DNA of 26,750 nucleotides, from NCBI GenBank assembly GCA_902494515.1, contig CABUTS010000036.1, forward strand, positions 1 through 26,750, given 5' to 3'. Each line of letters opens with the position of its first letter. The stretch's first letter is position 1. This DNA is from an uncultured Muribaculaceae bacterium (lineage in GTDB: Bacteria > Bacteroidota > Bacteroidia > Bacteroidales > Muribaculaceae). The translations under genes were made by a program, and so were the position numbers. Positions 7,531 to 16,073 of the stretch are shown piece by piece. The notes under the pieces were generated by a model that saw only the letters and a list, made by a program, of their open reading frames with translations, had not been told where the DNA came from and did no database searches.

Positions 7531-7570
7531 TAGGAATGTGTCGGAGCAATTGGGCTCCGGCACATTCCTA
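7531..7570 (-). other. 17-bp hairpin between frdB and the DUF3467 gene
   Basis: Bases 7531-7547 pair with 7554-7570 (17 bp, a single T-G pair, 6-nt loop). On the minus strand it is not followed by a T-tract, so it is not a classical terminator. It lies 31 bp upstream of the DUF3467 start and could be an mRNA-end stabiliser for frd, a leader structure or a repeat-type palindrome. Confidence 0.8.
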
Positions 7571-7616
7571 TTTGGATTGATTTCAGGGGAATAGCAGCCG
7601 CAACGGCCTGAATTAT

Positions 7617-7671
7617 GAAAAGCTTACGCTGCGAAAAGCTTACGCAGCGAAAAGCTTACGCTTTTCCACAC
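7617..7671. repeat. Three 16-bp tandem repeats (GAAAAGCTTACGC core)
   Basis: The core GAAAAGCTTACGC starts at 7617, 7633 and 7649 (period 16), separated by TGC and AGC. Each unit with its flanking GC is nearly palindromic around AAGCTT (GCGAAAAGCTTACGC). The array lies in the gene-free stretch 7501-7934. Confidence 0.85.
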
Positions 7672-7714
7672 CGACCAAAACCCGATGGACGCGACTTCGC
7701 TGCGGGGCAAAAAC

Positions 7715-7930
7715 GGAGCCGGGCAGGGAGCCAGGGTTGGGAGCCAGGCAGGAAGCCAGGCTGGAAGCCGGGGTTGGGGCCGGGGCTGAGAACCGGGCGT
7801 GGAGCCGGGGTTGGATCCGGATTGGGGAGCCGGGTTGGAACCTGGGTTGGAATCTGGTTGGGGCCGGGGTTAGGACCGGGGGGCTGATCGGCTGGGAAAT
7901 CGGGTTGGGAGCCGGGGGCGGCTGCGGGGC
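7715..7930. repeat. G-rich minisatellite downstream of frdB
   Basis: About 17 degenerate units of 11-13 bp follow the consensus GGRRCCGGGGTT on the plus strand and end a few bases from the frdB stop. It has runs such as GGGGTTGGGGCCGGGG that could form a G-quadruplex in DNA; the frd transcript would carry the C-rich complement. No conserved protein is seen in any frame. It fills the frdB-proximal half of the 434-bp gap. Confidence 0.85.
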
Positions 7931-7934
7931 GGGA

Positions 7935-8690
7935 TTAGTCGGCGAACTTGGCCTTGATGAACTCGCGGTTGAGGCGGGCGATGTTGCTCAGGGAGATGTT
8001 CTTGGGACATTCGGCGGCGCAGGCACCGGTGTTGGTGCAGTTGCCGAAGCCGAGTTCATCCATCTTTTTCACCATGGCGCGGGCGCGGCGGGCGCGCTCA
8101 ACCTGGCCCTGGGGCAGGAGAGCGAACTGGCTGACCTTGGCCGAAACGAAGAGCATTGCGGAGCCGTTCTTGCAGGCGGCAACGCAGGCGCCGCAGCCGA
8201 TGCAGGTTGCGGAGTCCATGGCTTCGTCGGCAACTTCCTTCGAGATGGGGAGGTTGTTGGCGTCGGGAGCACCGCCGCAGTTGAAGCTGACGTAGCCGCC
8301 GGCCTGCTGGATTTTGTCGAAGGCGTGGCGGTCAACCATGAGGTCGCGGATTACGGGGAATGCAGCCGAGCGCCAGGGTTCGATGGTGATTTCGTCGCCG
8401 TCGTGGAACTTACGCATGTGGAGCTGGCAGGTTGTGATGCCCTGCACGGGGCCGTGGGGGTGACCGTTGATATAGAGGGAGCACATGCCGCAGATACCCT
8501 CGCGGCAGTCGTTGTCGAACACTACGGGTTCTTCCCCTTTGTCGACGAGCTGCTGGTTGAGCATATCGAGCATTTCGAGGAAGGAGGAGCCGGTGGAGAC
8601 GTTGTCAAGATGATATTTGACGAACTGCCCGGGTTCTTTGGGCCCACGCTGACGCCAGATCTTGAGATTTACGCTGATTGTAGTTTCCAT
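7935..8690 (-). CDS. frdB: Fumarate reductase/succinate dehydrogenase iron-sulfur subunit
   Basis: This 251-residue subunit passes electrons between the flavin of FrdA and the membrane cytochrome b. The N-terminal [2Fe-2S] ferredoxin domain has C62, C67, C70 (CREGICGMC) and C88. The C-terminal domain has C163-x2-C166-x2-C169-x3-C173 and C218, C224 and C228, the ligands for the [4Fe-4S] and [3Fe-4S] clusters. The frdC-frdA-frdB order and the B subunit sequence are those of the Bacteroidetes menaquinone-linked enzyme, which works as a fumarate reductase in anaerobic gut species. The direction of catalysis cannot be read from sequence, and sdhB is the alternative name. The gap to frdA is 39 bp. 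The G-rich minisatellite follows the stop. Confidence 0.96.
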   Translation of the reverse strand: METTISVNLKIWRQRGPKEPGQFVKYHLDNVSTGSSFLEMLDMLNQQLVDKGEEPVVFDNDCREGICGMCSLYINGHPHGPVQGITTCQLHMRKFHDGDEITIEPWRSAAFPVIRDLMVDRHAFDKIQQAGGYVSFNCGGAPDANNLPISKEVADEAMDSATCIGCGACVAACKNGSAMLFVSAKVSQFALLPQGQVERARRARAMVKKMDELGFGNCTNTGACAAECPKNISLSNIARLNREFIKAKFAD

Positions 8691-8729
8691 AATTGAATTT
8701 ACGGTGTTTATCGGTACAACGTGGGTTGA

Positions 8730-10757
8730 TTACGATTTGTAGTTACGGGTCTGGACCTTGATGGCTTCGTACTTGAGAGGCTCCTTGAGGAGGATAGGCT
8801 TCTCGTTGTCGCCGGTGTACTTCCAGCAGCCGACGTACATGTACTCGTCGTCGCGGCGGGCAGCCTCGCCGTCGGCGGTCTGGTATTCTTCGCGGAAGTG
8901 AGCGCCGCAGGACTCGTTGCGGTGGAGGGCATCGATAGCCATCATGCGGGCGATTTCCAGGAAGTCTTCGAGGCGGAGAGCCTTCTCGAGCTCGGTGTTG
9001 AGGTCGTTGGCGTCGCCGACGATGCGGAGGTCGGAGTAGAATTCCTTCTTGATCTCGGCGATTTCGTCGATAGCCTTCACGAGGCTCTGGAGCGTACGGC
9101 CCATGCCGACGAGGTTCCACATCACGTGGCCCAGCTTCTTGTGGAGCTGGTCGGGGCTCTGCTTACCCTTGATGGCCATCAGGCGGGCGATGCGGTCGCG
9201 TACACCCTTTTCAGCCTCGTCGAACTCCTTGGTGTCGGTGGTGAAGTGGGGCACCTTGATCTGGTCGCTGAGGTAGTTCTGCATGGTGTAGGGGAGCACG
9301 AAGTAACCGTCGGCGAGACCCTGCATCAGGGCGGAAGCACCGAGGCGGTTTGCGCCGTGGTCCGAGAAGTTGCACTCGCCGATAGCGAAGAGGCCCTTGA
9401 TGGAGGTCTGGAGCTCGTAGTCTACCCAGATGCCGCCCATGGTGTAGTGGGAGGCGGGGAAGATCATCATAGGAGTCTCGTAGGGGTTATCGTCGGAGAT
9501 CATCTGATACATGTCGAAGAGGTTGCCGTAGCGGTCGGCGACGGCGGCCTTGCCCAGACGGTCGATAGCGTACTTGAAGTCGAGGTAAACGGCGTTGCCG
9601 GTACCTACGCCGTAGCCGGCGTCGCAGCGTTCCTTGGCGGCGCGGGAAGCGATGTCGCGGGGGCAGAGGTTACCGAAGGCGGGGTAGCGGCGCTCCAGAT
9701 AGAAGTCGCGGTCCTCGTCGGGGATGTCGGTGGGTTTCTTCTTGCCGGCGCGGATAGCTTCGGCGTCTTCCTTTTTCTTGGGCACCCAGATGCGGCCGTC
9801 GTTACGGAGCGATTCGCTCATGAGGGTCAGCTTGGACTGATCTTCGCCGTGAACGGGGATACAGGTGGGGTGGATCTGGGTGAAGGCGAGGTTTGCCAGG
9901 TATGCACCCTTGCGGAAGGCCTGGATGGCAGCGGAGCCGTTGCAGCCCATGGCGTTGGTTGAGAGGAAGAAAGCACGGCCGTAACCGCCGGTGGCGAGAA
10001 CCACGGCGTGGGCGGCGTAGCGTTCGAGCTCACCGGTGACGAGGTTGCGCATGATCACACCGCGGGCGCGGCCGTCGACGAGGACGATGTCGAGCATTTC
10101 GCGGCGTACGAAGCTCTTTACGGTACCCTTCTGGATCTGACGGTTCAGCGAGGAGTAGGCGCCGAGGAGCAGCTGCTGGCCGGTCTGGCCTTTGGCGTAG
10201 AATGTACGGGAAACCTGGGCGCCGCCGAAGGAGCGGTTGGCCAGCAGGCCGCCGTATTCGCGGGCGAAGGGAACTCCCTGAGCAACGCACTGGTCGATGA
10301 TGTTGTTGGACACTTCGGCCAGACGGTAAACGTTGGCTTCGCGGGAGCGGAAGTCACCGCCCTTCACGGTGTCGTAGAACAGACGGTAAACCGAGTCGCC
10401 GTCGTTCTGGTAGTCCTTGGCTGCGTTGATACCGCCCTGGGCAGCGATCGAGTGAGCGCGGCGGGGGGAATCCTGGATGCAGAAGTTGAGGACGTTGAAG
10501 CCCAGCTCGCCGAGGGTCGAGGCGGCGGAAGCGCCGGCCAGACCTGTGCCGACAACGATGATGTCGAGGTGACGCTTGTTGGCGGGGTTAACGAGTTTCT
10601 GATGAGCCTTATAGTTGGTCCACTTTTCAGCTACGGGACCTTCGGGGATTTTGCTGTCAATCTGGAATTCAGGAAGTTTCGACGACTCGATGTCGGCGTA
10701 GTCCTTCATGATGGGGGTAGAGTCGATCATTCCCTCCAGTTTCTTGAGATCTGCCAT
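8730..10757 (-). CDS. frdA: Fumarate reductase/succinate dehydrogenase flavoprotein subunit
   Basis: This 675-residue catalytic subunit interconverts fumarate and succinate. The Rossmann FAD motif is VVGTGLAGASAAS (68-80). H102 in RRAHSIAAQGG is in the position of the histidine that carries covalent FAD. QIHPTCIP and the substrate-loop regions follow, with ASALMQGLADG near the second FAD-binding block. The length is that of the long Bacteroidetes form, with a polar N-terminal extension of about 60 residues. It lies 14 bp from frdC and 39 bp from frdB, so one operon is very likely. The sdhA name is equally used. A 354-codon frame on the opposite strand is a shadow caused by G+C-rich third positions. 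Confidence 0.97.
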   Translation of the reverse strand: MADLKKLEGMIDSTPIMKDYADIESSKLPEFQIDSKIPEGPVAEKWTNYKAHQKLVNPANKRHLDIIVVGTGLAGASAASTLGELGFNVLNFCIQDSPRRAHSIAAQGGINAAKDYQNDGDSVYRLFYDTVKGGDFRSREANVYRLAEVSNNIIDQCVAQGVPFAREYGGLLANRSFGGAQVSRTFYAKGQTGQQLLLGAYSSLNRQIQKGTVKSFVRREMLDIVLVDGRARGVIMRNLVTGELERYAAHAVVLATGGYGRAFFLSTNAMGCNGSAAIQAFRKGAYLANLAFTQIHPTCIPVHGEDQSKLTLMSESLRNDGRIWVPKKKEDAEAIRAGKKKPTDIPDEDRDFYLERRYPAFGNLCPRDIASRAAKERCDAGYGVGTGNAVYLDFKYAIDRLGKAAVADRYGNLFDMYQMISDDNPYETPMMIFPASHYTMGGIWVDYELQTSIKGLFAIGECNFSDHGANRLGASALMQGLADGYFVLPYTMQNYLSDQIKVPHFTTDTKEFDEAEKGVRDRIARLMAIKGKQSPDQLHKKLGHVMWNLVGMGRTLQSLVKAIDEIAEIKKEFYSDLRIVGDANDLNTELEKALRLEDFLEIARMMAIDALHRNESCGAHFREEYQTADGEAARRDDEYMYVGCWKYTGDNEKPILLKEPLKYEAIKVQTRNYKS

Positions 10758-10771
10758 ATCTGAGTAGTGGT

Positions 10772-11632
10772 TTAATTGTTAGCGTTATCTTCGGCAGCTT
10801 CGACGCAGATGCCGGAACATTCGGTAACTTCGGTGCAGGAAGCCTTGGCGCAGGGTGTTGCAGCGCAGGGAGTTGCGGCGCCGTCATGGGCGGCTGCCAT
10901 CTCCATATACTGCTCCTGAAGAGCGGGGCAGGAGGTGTAGGTGCCGTTGTGGGCGTTGATGGTGAAGACGATGGCTTCAACGGCGAAGAGGAGCATAACG
11001 ATGGTTACCCAAGCGTTGCCGATAGCTTTGAGGCGGGGCATCCAGATTTTGCCGTCCCAGCCGCAGCTCTGGAACATCGACCAGAAACCGTGGGTGAGGT
11101 GGAACCAGAGGGCAGCGAAACCTACGAGGTAGCAGGCCAGGAAAATCCAGTTGGAGAAGGCCATCTGGAGGAACCAGGTGCCGGCAGCGGGGGGCACGGT
11201 CTGGCCGGTAGCGCAGTCGGTGACTTCGAAGCCGCAGATTTCAGCGAGCTGCATCTTGGCCCAGAACTGCACAAGGTGCAGGATCAGGAAAGCCAGCACC
11301 ACGATGCCGAGCACGAGCATGTTTTTCGATGCCCATTCAACCTGCGGGGGGCGGGAGGTGACCTCGTAGCGCTCGTTACCGCGGGCTTTGCGGTTCTGAA
11401 CGGTCAGCCACAGAGCGTAGATGATATGCAGCAGGAACAGCGCGGCGATCACGGCCGAACCCACCAGAGCATACCAGTTGGCGCCGAGGAACTCGCATAC
11501 GACATTGTAGGCCGACGGCCAGAAAATCGCTACTCCGTTCATCAACGCATGGAACGTCACGAATAGGACAAGGACAGCACCGGTTACTGACATAACCAGC
11601 TTCCTACCTATGGATGAGGATGTTAACCACAT
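10772..11632 (-). CDS. frdC: Fumarate reductase/succinate dehydrogenase cytochrome b subunit with Cys-rich tail
   Basis: This 286-residue inner-membrane anchor has five predicted helices (about 12-35, 52-78, 103-125, 155-180 and 204-227). Histidines H28, H69, H119, H178 and H181 include the likely axial ligands of two b hemes, as in the Wolinella-type di-heme subunit; quinone is reduced or oxidised here. The start MWLTSSSIGRK matches the family start. The last 60 residues are unusual: after helix 5 comes a polar, Ala-rich tail with six cysteines (235, 256, 261, 266, 272, 276) including TPCAATPCAKASC. Homologues known to me end soon after helix 5. The gene is first in the operon and has a good promoter upstream at 11731-11761. 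Confidence 0.94.
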   Translation of the reverse strand: MWLTSSSIGRKLVMSVTGAVLVLFVTFHALMNGVAIFWPSAYNVVCEFLGANWYALVGSAVIAALFLLHIIYALWLTVQNRKARGNERYEVTSRPPQVEWASKNMLVLGIVVLAFLILHLVQFWAKMQLAEICGFEVTDCATGQTVPPAAGTWFLQMAFSNWIFLACYLVGFAALWFHLTHGFWSMFQSCGWDGKIWMPRLKAIGNAWVTIVMLLFAVEAIVFTINAHNGTYTSCPALQEQYMEMAAAHDGAATPCAATPCAKASCTEVTECSGICVEAAEDNANN

Positions 11633-11730
11633 AAGTGTTTTGATTTAGAGTTTTGTATTAAAGTTAAAGTGTTTTTTCAGTGGCGTGGTGCTCGGGGCGC
11701 CGTTCCGGTGCCGGGGAACCTATTATCCGA

Positions 11731-11761
11731 CAAAATTAGTGAATATCCGTCAAGTTTACAA
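11731..11761 (-). promoter_or_regulatory. Promoter of frdCAB
   Basis: On the minus strand TAATTTTG (11731-11738) matches the -7 consensus TAnnTTTG, and TTG (11759-11761) lies 20 bp upstream as the -33 element. This places the transcription start about 90-100 bp before the frdC start codon. It lies in the 334-bp divergent region 11633-11966, which otherwise holds only the opposite promoter at 11908-11938. Confidence 0.75.
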
Positions 11762-11907
11762 GCATTAACGAAAAATTTCGCTATTCCCGGGTGAAATTTT
11801 TTTGGATTTCCGATTCATGCCCTGCCGCAAACGGGACGGTTGGAGGGGGAAAGCGGGGGTGTTGGTCAAAAAAGGCGGGGTGGTGGCGGAAAAAGCCGCG
11901 CGGGATT

Positions 11908-11938
11908 TTGCAAAGTTTCGCGATAAATCGTAACTTTG
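11908..11938 (+). promoter_or_regulatory. Promoter of the C10 peptidase genes
   Basis: TTG at 11908-11910 and TAACTTTG at 11931-11938, 20 bp apart, fit the Bacteroidetes consensus. The -7 ends 28 bp before the start codon, giving a short leader. Confidence 0.8.
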
Positions 11939-11966
11939 GGGCATAAAAGAAGAATATAAACTCATC

Positions 11967-14468
11967 ATGATGAAGAAGATATTGACATTAATCGCTACAG
12001 GAGCGGTCGTGACGGCCGCTCAGGGCGCCCCTCTGACTCCTGAGCAGGCTCTGCAACGCGCTGAGCAGCAGGACGGGATGCGTGCTCCGGCCGAATCCGC
12101 GCTGACCCTCAGACGCACAATCAACACCGGTTCGCAGCAGCCGGCTGTGTATCTGTTCGGCAACGTCGGCCGGATGCTCGTGGTCTCTGCCGACGATGCG
12201 GTGACCCCCGTGTTAGGGTACATCGACGGTGAAACCTCCGGCGAGATTCCTCCGCAGATGGAGTGGTGGCTCGGCGAATATGCCCGTCAGATTGAATACC
12301 TCCGCGCTGAGGCCGACAATGATACCGGTCTGAAAATCAGCCCGATGGTGACCGAAGCCAGGGCTAAAGCCCGCGCCGACCGCGCCCCGATCGCGCCGAT
12401 GGTGGCGACCGCGTGGAATCAGGATGCCCCCTACAATAACCTCTGCCCGACAATCGGCGGCCGGCGCACCTACACCGGCTGCGTGGCCACCGCCGCCGCC
12501 CAGGTGATGAAATATTTCAACTGGCCCGACCAGGGCACCGGCTCGATCACATACTCCGACAACGGCACCTCCCGCTCGCTGGATTTTTCGGCCCAGACCT
12601 TCGACTGGAACAACATGCGGAATACTTACAATTACAATTACAGCTACAATCAGCAGACCGGTGCGTTAGTTGCCACCCCCCTGTTCACCGACGTTCAGGC
12701 TACCGCCGTGGCAACGCTGATGCGCGCCTGCGGTTACGCCGCCCAGATGAACTACGGCACCGAGGCTTCCGGCGCCCAGTCCTCCGAGATGCTCCGCGGC
12801 GCCCAGCTGTATCTGAAATACAATGAGGCTGCCCAGAACATGAGCCGCGACTTCTTCCAGCTCGACCAGTGGGAGGAGATGGTCTACAACAACCTCGCCT
12901 CCGTAGGCCCGGTCTACTATTCTGGCGACAACGGTTCCGAGGGGCATGCTTTCGTCTGCGACGGCTACAGCTCCGACGGTTATTTCCACTTCAACTGGGG
13001 CTGGGGCGGAGCCTATGACGGCTACTTCCGTCTCGACGCCCTCGTGCCGGAAGGTCAGGGTATCGGCGGCAATACCGGCGGCTTCAACTTCGGTCAGGAG
13101 GCTTTCCTGAACTTCACCAAGCCCGGCGCAACCCTGATTGACATCCCCGAACTTGCCCCCGTCACCCAGTACGGCAACCTCTCGGCCACCGTTTCCGGCA
13201 ACAGCCTGCTATTCACCACCGACCAGGCCGTAAACGCCCCCTACTGCTATAACTCCACCGGCAACAGCCAGCGTCTGGTCTTCGCCATGAAGGTCTACAC
13301 CGCCGACGGTCTGGACGTATATTACGGCCGCTCCACCACGGCATCGACTTTCGAGCCCAACTCCGGCCCGGTTTCCCAGCTGCTTTCGCTGCCGTCGCGC
13401 CTGTTTGACGGCGAATATCTCGCCCGTCCGGTGGTGAAGATCGCCAATACCGACGAATGGCTCGAGTTCAACGCTTATTATTATAATGTATCCTATGTGA
13501 ACATCACCGTTGCCAACGGTCGGATCACGTCGGTTTCCACCCCGACTCCCGGCTCCGTCGAGGCATCGGACCTCGCGGTCAGCACCGCCGTAGCCATGGG
13601 CAGCTACTGCCGCTACAGCTTCACCGCCAACAACCCCGGCAGCATCGCTGTCTCGGAGGAACTGACCCCCTACCTCGCCATCATGTCCGGCAGTTCCATG
13701 CAGGCCATCGGCGTCGGCACCGCTTTCAGCGTAACCCTGCAGCCCGGCGAAACCAAGGAATACACCTTCGACACCCCCATCACCCCCGGCAGCGGCTACA
13801 GTAGCTACACCGGTTCGGCTTATTTCTGCCTGATTGACAAGAATATGTCGGTCGTAGAGTATATCCCCGTTACTGTTGTCCGCAGTACCGGCTCCGTCAC
13901 CGCCACCGCCTTCTCGTTTGTCGGCAACGCCCAGCAGGCTATCGCCGACAACCTGCAGTTCAGCTGCGGCGTCCGTGCCACCGGCAGCTTCGCCAAACCC
14001 CTCTATGTCGCCATCACCGACCAGACATACGGCAATGTCCTCGCCACATTCGAGACCGAACCGCTGTATCTCTCCTCCGGTGAAACCAAGACCTTCACCG
14101 TGGCCGGCGGCTTCGGCGAGGCAACCGTAGGGCAGAGCTACACGGCTCATTTCTGCTACATGGATTCCTACGGACTGAACGCCATGCGCTCCATCAACTT
14201 CACCATCGGCGCGATGACGTCGGGCATTGAATCCGCAGGCGCCGGGAGCACCGAGGTCGAAATCAGCCGCGCCGGCGATGTCGTCGCCGTCAGCGCCCCC
14301 TCGGAGATTGCCTCTGTTGAGGTCTACGGCATCGACGGCCGCCGCCTGACAGCCGCCGCTTCCCTAACCGGCACTACCGCCGAGCTTTCCGGTCTCCCCG
14401 AAGGCATTATGCTGGTGAAAGTCACCCTCGCCGACGGCACCGTCAAGGTTGCAAAACTGGTCCGCTGA
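11967..14468 (+). CDS. Secreted C10 family cysteine peptidase (streptopain-like) with T9SS-type C-terminus
   Basis: This 833-residue exported protease has a signal peptide (about 1-20, cut after AAQG) and a Spi-like inhibitory pro-region starting LTPEQALQRA (to about 140). In the C10 catalytic domain (about 141-380) C172 in YTGCVATAAAQ is the predicted nucleophile, H327 in GHAFVCDGY the general base, and FNWGWGG (342-348) the conserved Asn/Trp region. Two or three beta-sandwich domains follow (about 390-750), then a C-terminal module ending VEVYGIDGRRL ... VAKLVR that resembles T9SS sorting domains. Family members are Streptococcus SpeB, Prevotella interpain and Bacteroides fragilis Bfp proteases. 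All catalytic residues are present. A second ATG directly follows the first (11970). It is followed after 49 bp by a paralogue. Confidence 0.94.
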   Translation: MMKKILTLIATGAVVTAAQGAPLTPEQALQRAEQQDGMRAPAESALTLRRTINTGSQQPAVYLFGNVGRMLVVSADDAVTPVLGYIDGETSGEIPPQMEWWLGEYARQIEYLRAEADNDTGLKISPMVTEARAKARADRAPIAPMVATAWNQDAPYNNLCPTIGGRRTYTGCVATAAAQVMKYFNWPDQGTGSITYSDNGTSRSLDFSAQTFDWNNMRNTYNYNYSYNQQTGALVATPLFTDVQATAVATLMRACGYAAQMNYGTEASGAQSSEMLRGAQLYLKYNEAAQNMSRDFFQLDQWEEMVYNNLASVGPVYYSGDNGSEGHAFVCDGYSSDGYFHFNWGWGGAYDGYFRLDALVPEGQGIGGNTGGFNFGQEAFLNFTKPGATLIDIPELAPVTQYGNLSATVSGNSLLFTTDQAVNAPYCYNSTGNSQRLVFAMKVYTADGLDVYYGRSTTASTFEPNSGPVSQLLSLPSRLFDGEYLARPVVKIANTDEWLEFNAYYYNVSYVNITVANGRITSVSTPTPGSVEASDLAVSTAVAMGSYCRYSFTANNPGSIAVSEELTPYLAIMSGSSMQAIGVGTAFSVTLQPGETKEYTFDTPITPGSGYSSYTGSAYFCLIDKNMSVVEYIPVTVVRSTGSVTATAFSFVGNAQQAIADNLQFSCGVRATGSFAKPLYVAITDQTYGNVLATFETEPLYLSSGETKTFTVAGGFGEATVGQSYTAHFCYMDSYGLNAMRSINFTIGAMTSGIESAGAGSTEVEISRAGDVVAVSAPSEIASVEVYGIDGRRLTAAASLTGTTAELSGLPEGIMLVKVTLADGTVKVAKLVR

Positions 14469-14517
14469 CCTCCTATGGCCGCCAGACGGTATTAAACTAA
14501 CATATTTTCTCTCTTAT

Positions 14518-16047
14518 ATGAAAAAACTATTGGCAATCCTCGCAGCCGGAGCCTGTCTGCTGGCAGCGCAGGCCGAAACTCTGACTCCCGAGCAGGCTCT
14601 CCGCAGAGCTGCCGGCGCCCAGGCCCGCGCGCTCCGCGGCTTCCCCTCGGCCCGCGGCATGAAATTGTCGCGCAAAGTCATTTCACCCTCCACCAAGGAG
14701 CCGGTGATGTATGTTTTCAAAGGCCAGGGCTCGATGATTGTGGCCGGCGCTGACGACAACGTGCAGCCCGTGTTAGGCTACATCACCGGCGATGTCTCCG
14801 GGAAAATGCCCCCCGAAATGGAATGGTGGCTCAAGCAGTACGCCAAGCAGATCGACTACATGGAGGCTCATCCGAAGAAGTTCCCCAACCGCGGCCAGGA
14901 ACGTAACATCCGCGGCGACATGACGCCGATAGCGCCGCTGATGACCTCGCAGTGGAACCAGATGGCCCCCTACTACGACTTCGCCCCGGTGGAAAACGGC
15001 ACCCACTGTTTCACGGGCTGCGCCGCAACCGCCGCGTCGCAGGTGATGTACTACTTCAAATACCCCTCCACGACGCTCCACGGCACCCTCTCCTGCAACT
15101 GGCGCGGCACCACCCTGACCCTGCCGATTGACGGGAAGCGTTTCGACTGGAACAACATGAAGCCGGTATACACGTCGGGGCAGTACACCGCGGCCGAGGG
15201 TAACGCCGTGGCCTTCCTGATGCAGGCTGTAGGTTACGCCGCGAAAATGAATTATTCCACCTCAGGCTCAGGTGCTTACACCACGGATATGCTCACCGCC
15301 CTGAAGTTCTTCGGGTACTCCGACAAAGCGCAGTACGTGCGCCGCGGAAGCACCCTGACCGCCGACTGGGAGAAGATAATCTACGACAACCTGAGGGACT
15401 ATGGTCCGGTTTACTATGCCGGTTTTTCCAGCGACTACTCCGGCGGCCATGCCTTCGTATGCGACGGCTACCAGGGGCAGGGCTTCTTCCACTTCAACTG
15501 GGGGTGGGGCGGCGCCTACGACGGATATTTCCGTCTCGACGCCCTCGTGCCTTCGGGAGTCGGAGCCGGCGGCAACGCAGGCAACTACTCCTATATGCAG
15601 GAGGTAATCCTCTACCTCGCTCCCCCTCCCACGCCTACACCCACCGGTAAATCCCCCATTTCGATCAACGGCAACCTGAAAGCCGAGCGTCCCGACGCCC
15701 GGGGTCTCGTGGCCTTCACCTCCGACGCTACCGGCGGCAAGATGTGTGTCGAGAACGTTTCCGGCGCCGAAGGAGCCTTCGTTTTCGCCATGGAAGTCAC
15801 CCGCAAGGGGGGAGGCGGTTCGCCGGTTTACGGTCCTGCCTCGTCGAGGGTCACCCTGAAGCCGGGTGTCGGAATCCGCCGCCTGATGCTGAAGCTGCCC
15901 GCGAACCTCGCCGACGGCACCTATGTTGTCCGCCCGGTAGTCAGCAAAGCCGGCGAACACTCCTGGCAGACGCTGAACCACTCCGAAGGCGCCATAGCGT
16001 CGTATTCCATAGTTATCAAAAATGGCAAAGCCATATCGGTGAAGTAG
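14518..16047 (+). CDS. Secreted C10 family cysteine peptidase, shorter paralogue
   Basis: This 509-residue protein starts at the ATG at 14518, which begins a clear signal peptide (MKKLLAILAAGACLLAAQA); the frame is open further upstream (14449) but that would bury the signal. The pro-region starts LTPEQALRRA like its neighbour. C168 in FTGCAATAASQ, H311 in GGHAFVCDGY and N327 in HFNWGWGG are the predicted catalytic residues. One beta-sandwich domain follows (about 385-509), and the protein lacks the long T9SS-type tail of the first copy, ending IKNGKAISVK. The conserved order and near-identical motif blocks indicate a tandem duplication with later loss or gain of C-terminal domains. It lies 49 bp after the first gene and 26 bp before a lipoprotein gene, so it is probably co-transcribed. 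Confidence 0.94.
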   Translation: MKKLLAILAAGACLLAAQAETLTPEQALRRAAGAQARALRGFPSARGMKLSRKVISPSTKEPVMYVFKGQGSMIVAGADDNVQPVLGYITGDVSGKMPPEMEWWLKQYAKQIDYMEAHPKKFPNRGQERNIRGDMTPIAPLMTSQWNQMAPYYDFAPVENGTHCFTGCAATAASQVMYYFKYPSTTLHGTLSCNWRGTTLTLPIDGKRFDWNNMKPVYTSGQYTAAEGNAVAFLMQAVGYAAKMNYSTSGSGAYTTDMLTALKFFGYSDKAQYVRRGSTLTADWEKIIYDNLRDYGPVYYAGFSSDYSGGHAFVCDGYQGQGFFHFNWGWGGAYDGYFRLDALVPSGVGAGGNAGNYSYMQEVILYLAPPPTPTPTGKSPISINGNLKAERPDARGLVAFTSDATGGKMCVENVSGAEGAFVFAMEVTRKGGGGSPVYGPASSRVTLKPGVGIRRLMLKLPANLADGTYVVRPVVSKAGEHSWQTLNHSEGAIASYSIVIKNGKAISVK

Positions 16048-16073
16048 CCCTCCACGCAAAAACTGAACTCCAA

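Noticed and set aside
7737..8696. A 319-codon frame through the G-rich minisatellite and antisense to frdB
   Set aside because: The first part is repeat translation and the rest a shadow of frdB.
8898..9962. A 354-codon frame antisense to frdA
   Set aside because: It is a shadow of G+C-rich third positions in a perfectly conserved frdA.
14449..14517. Longer start for the second C10 peptidase
   Set aside because: The start overlaps the end of the first peptidase gene and would place 23 residues before a clear signal peptide.
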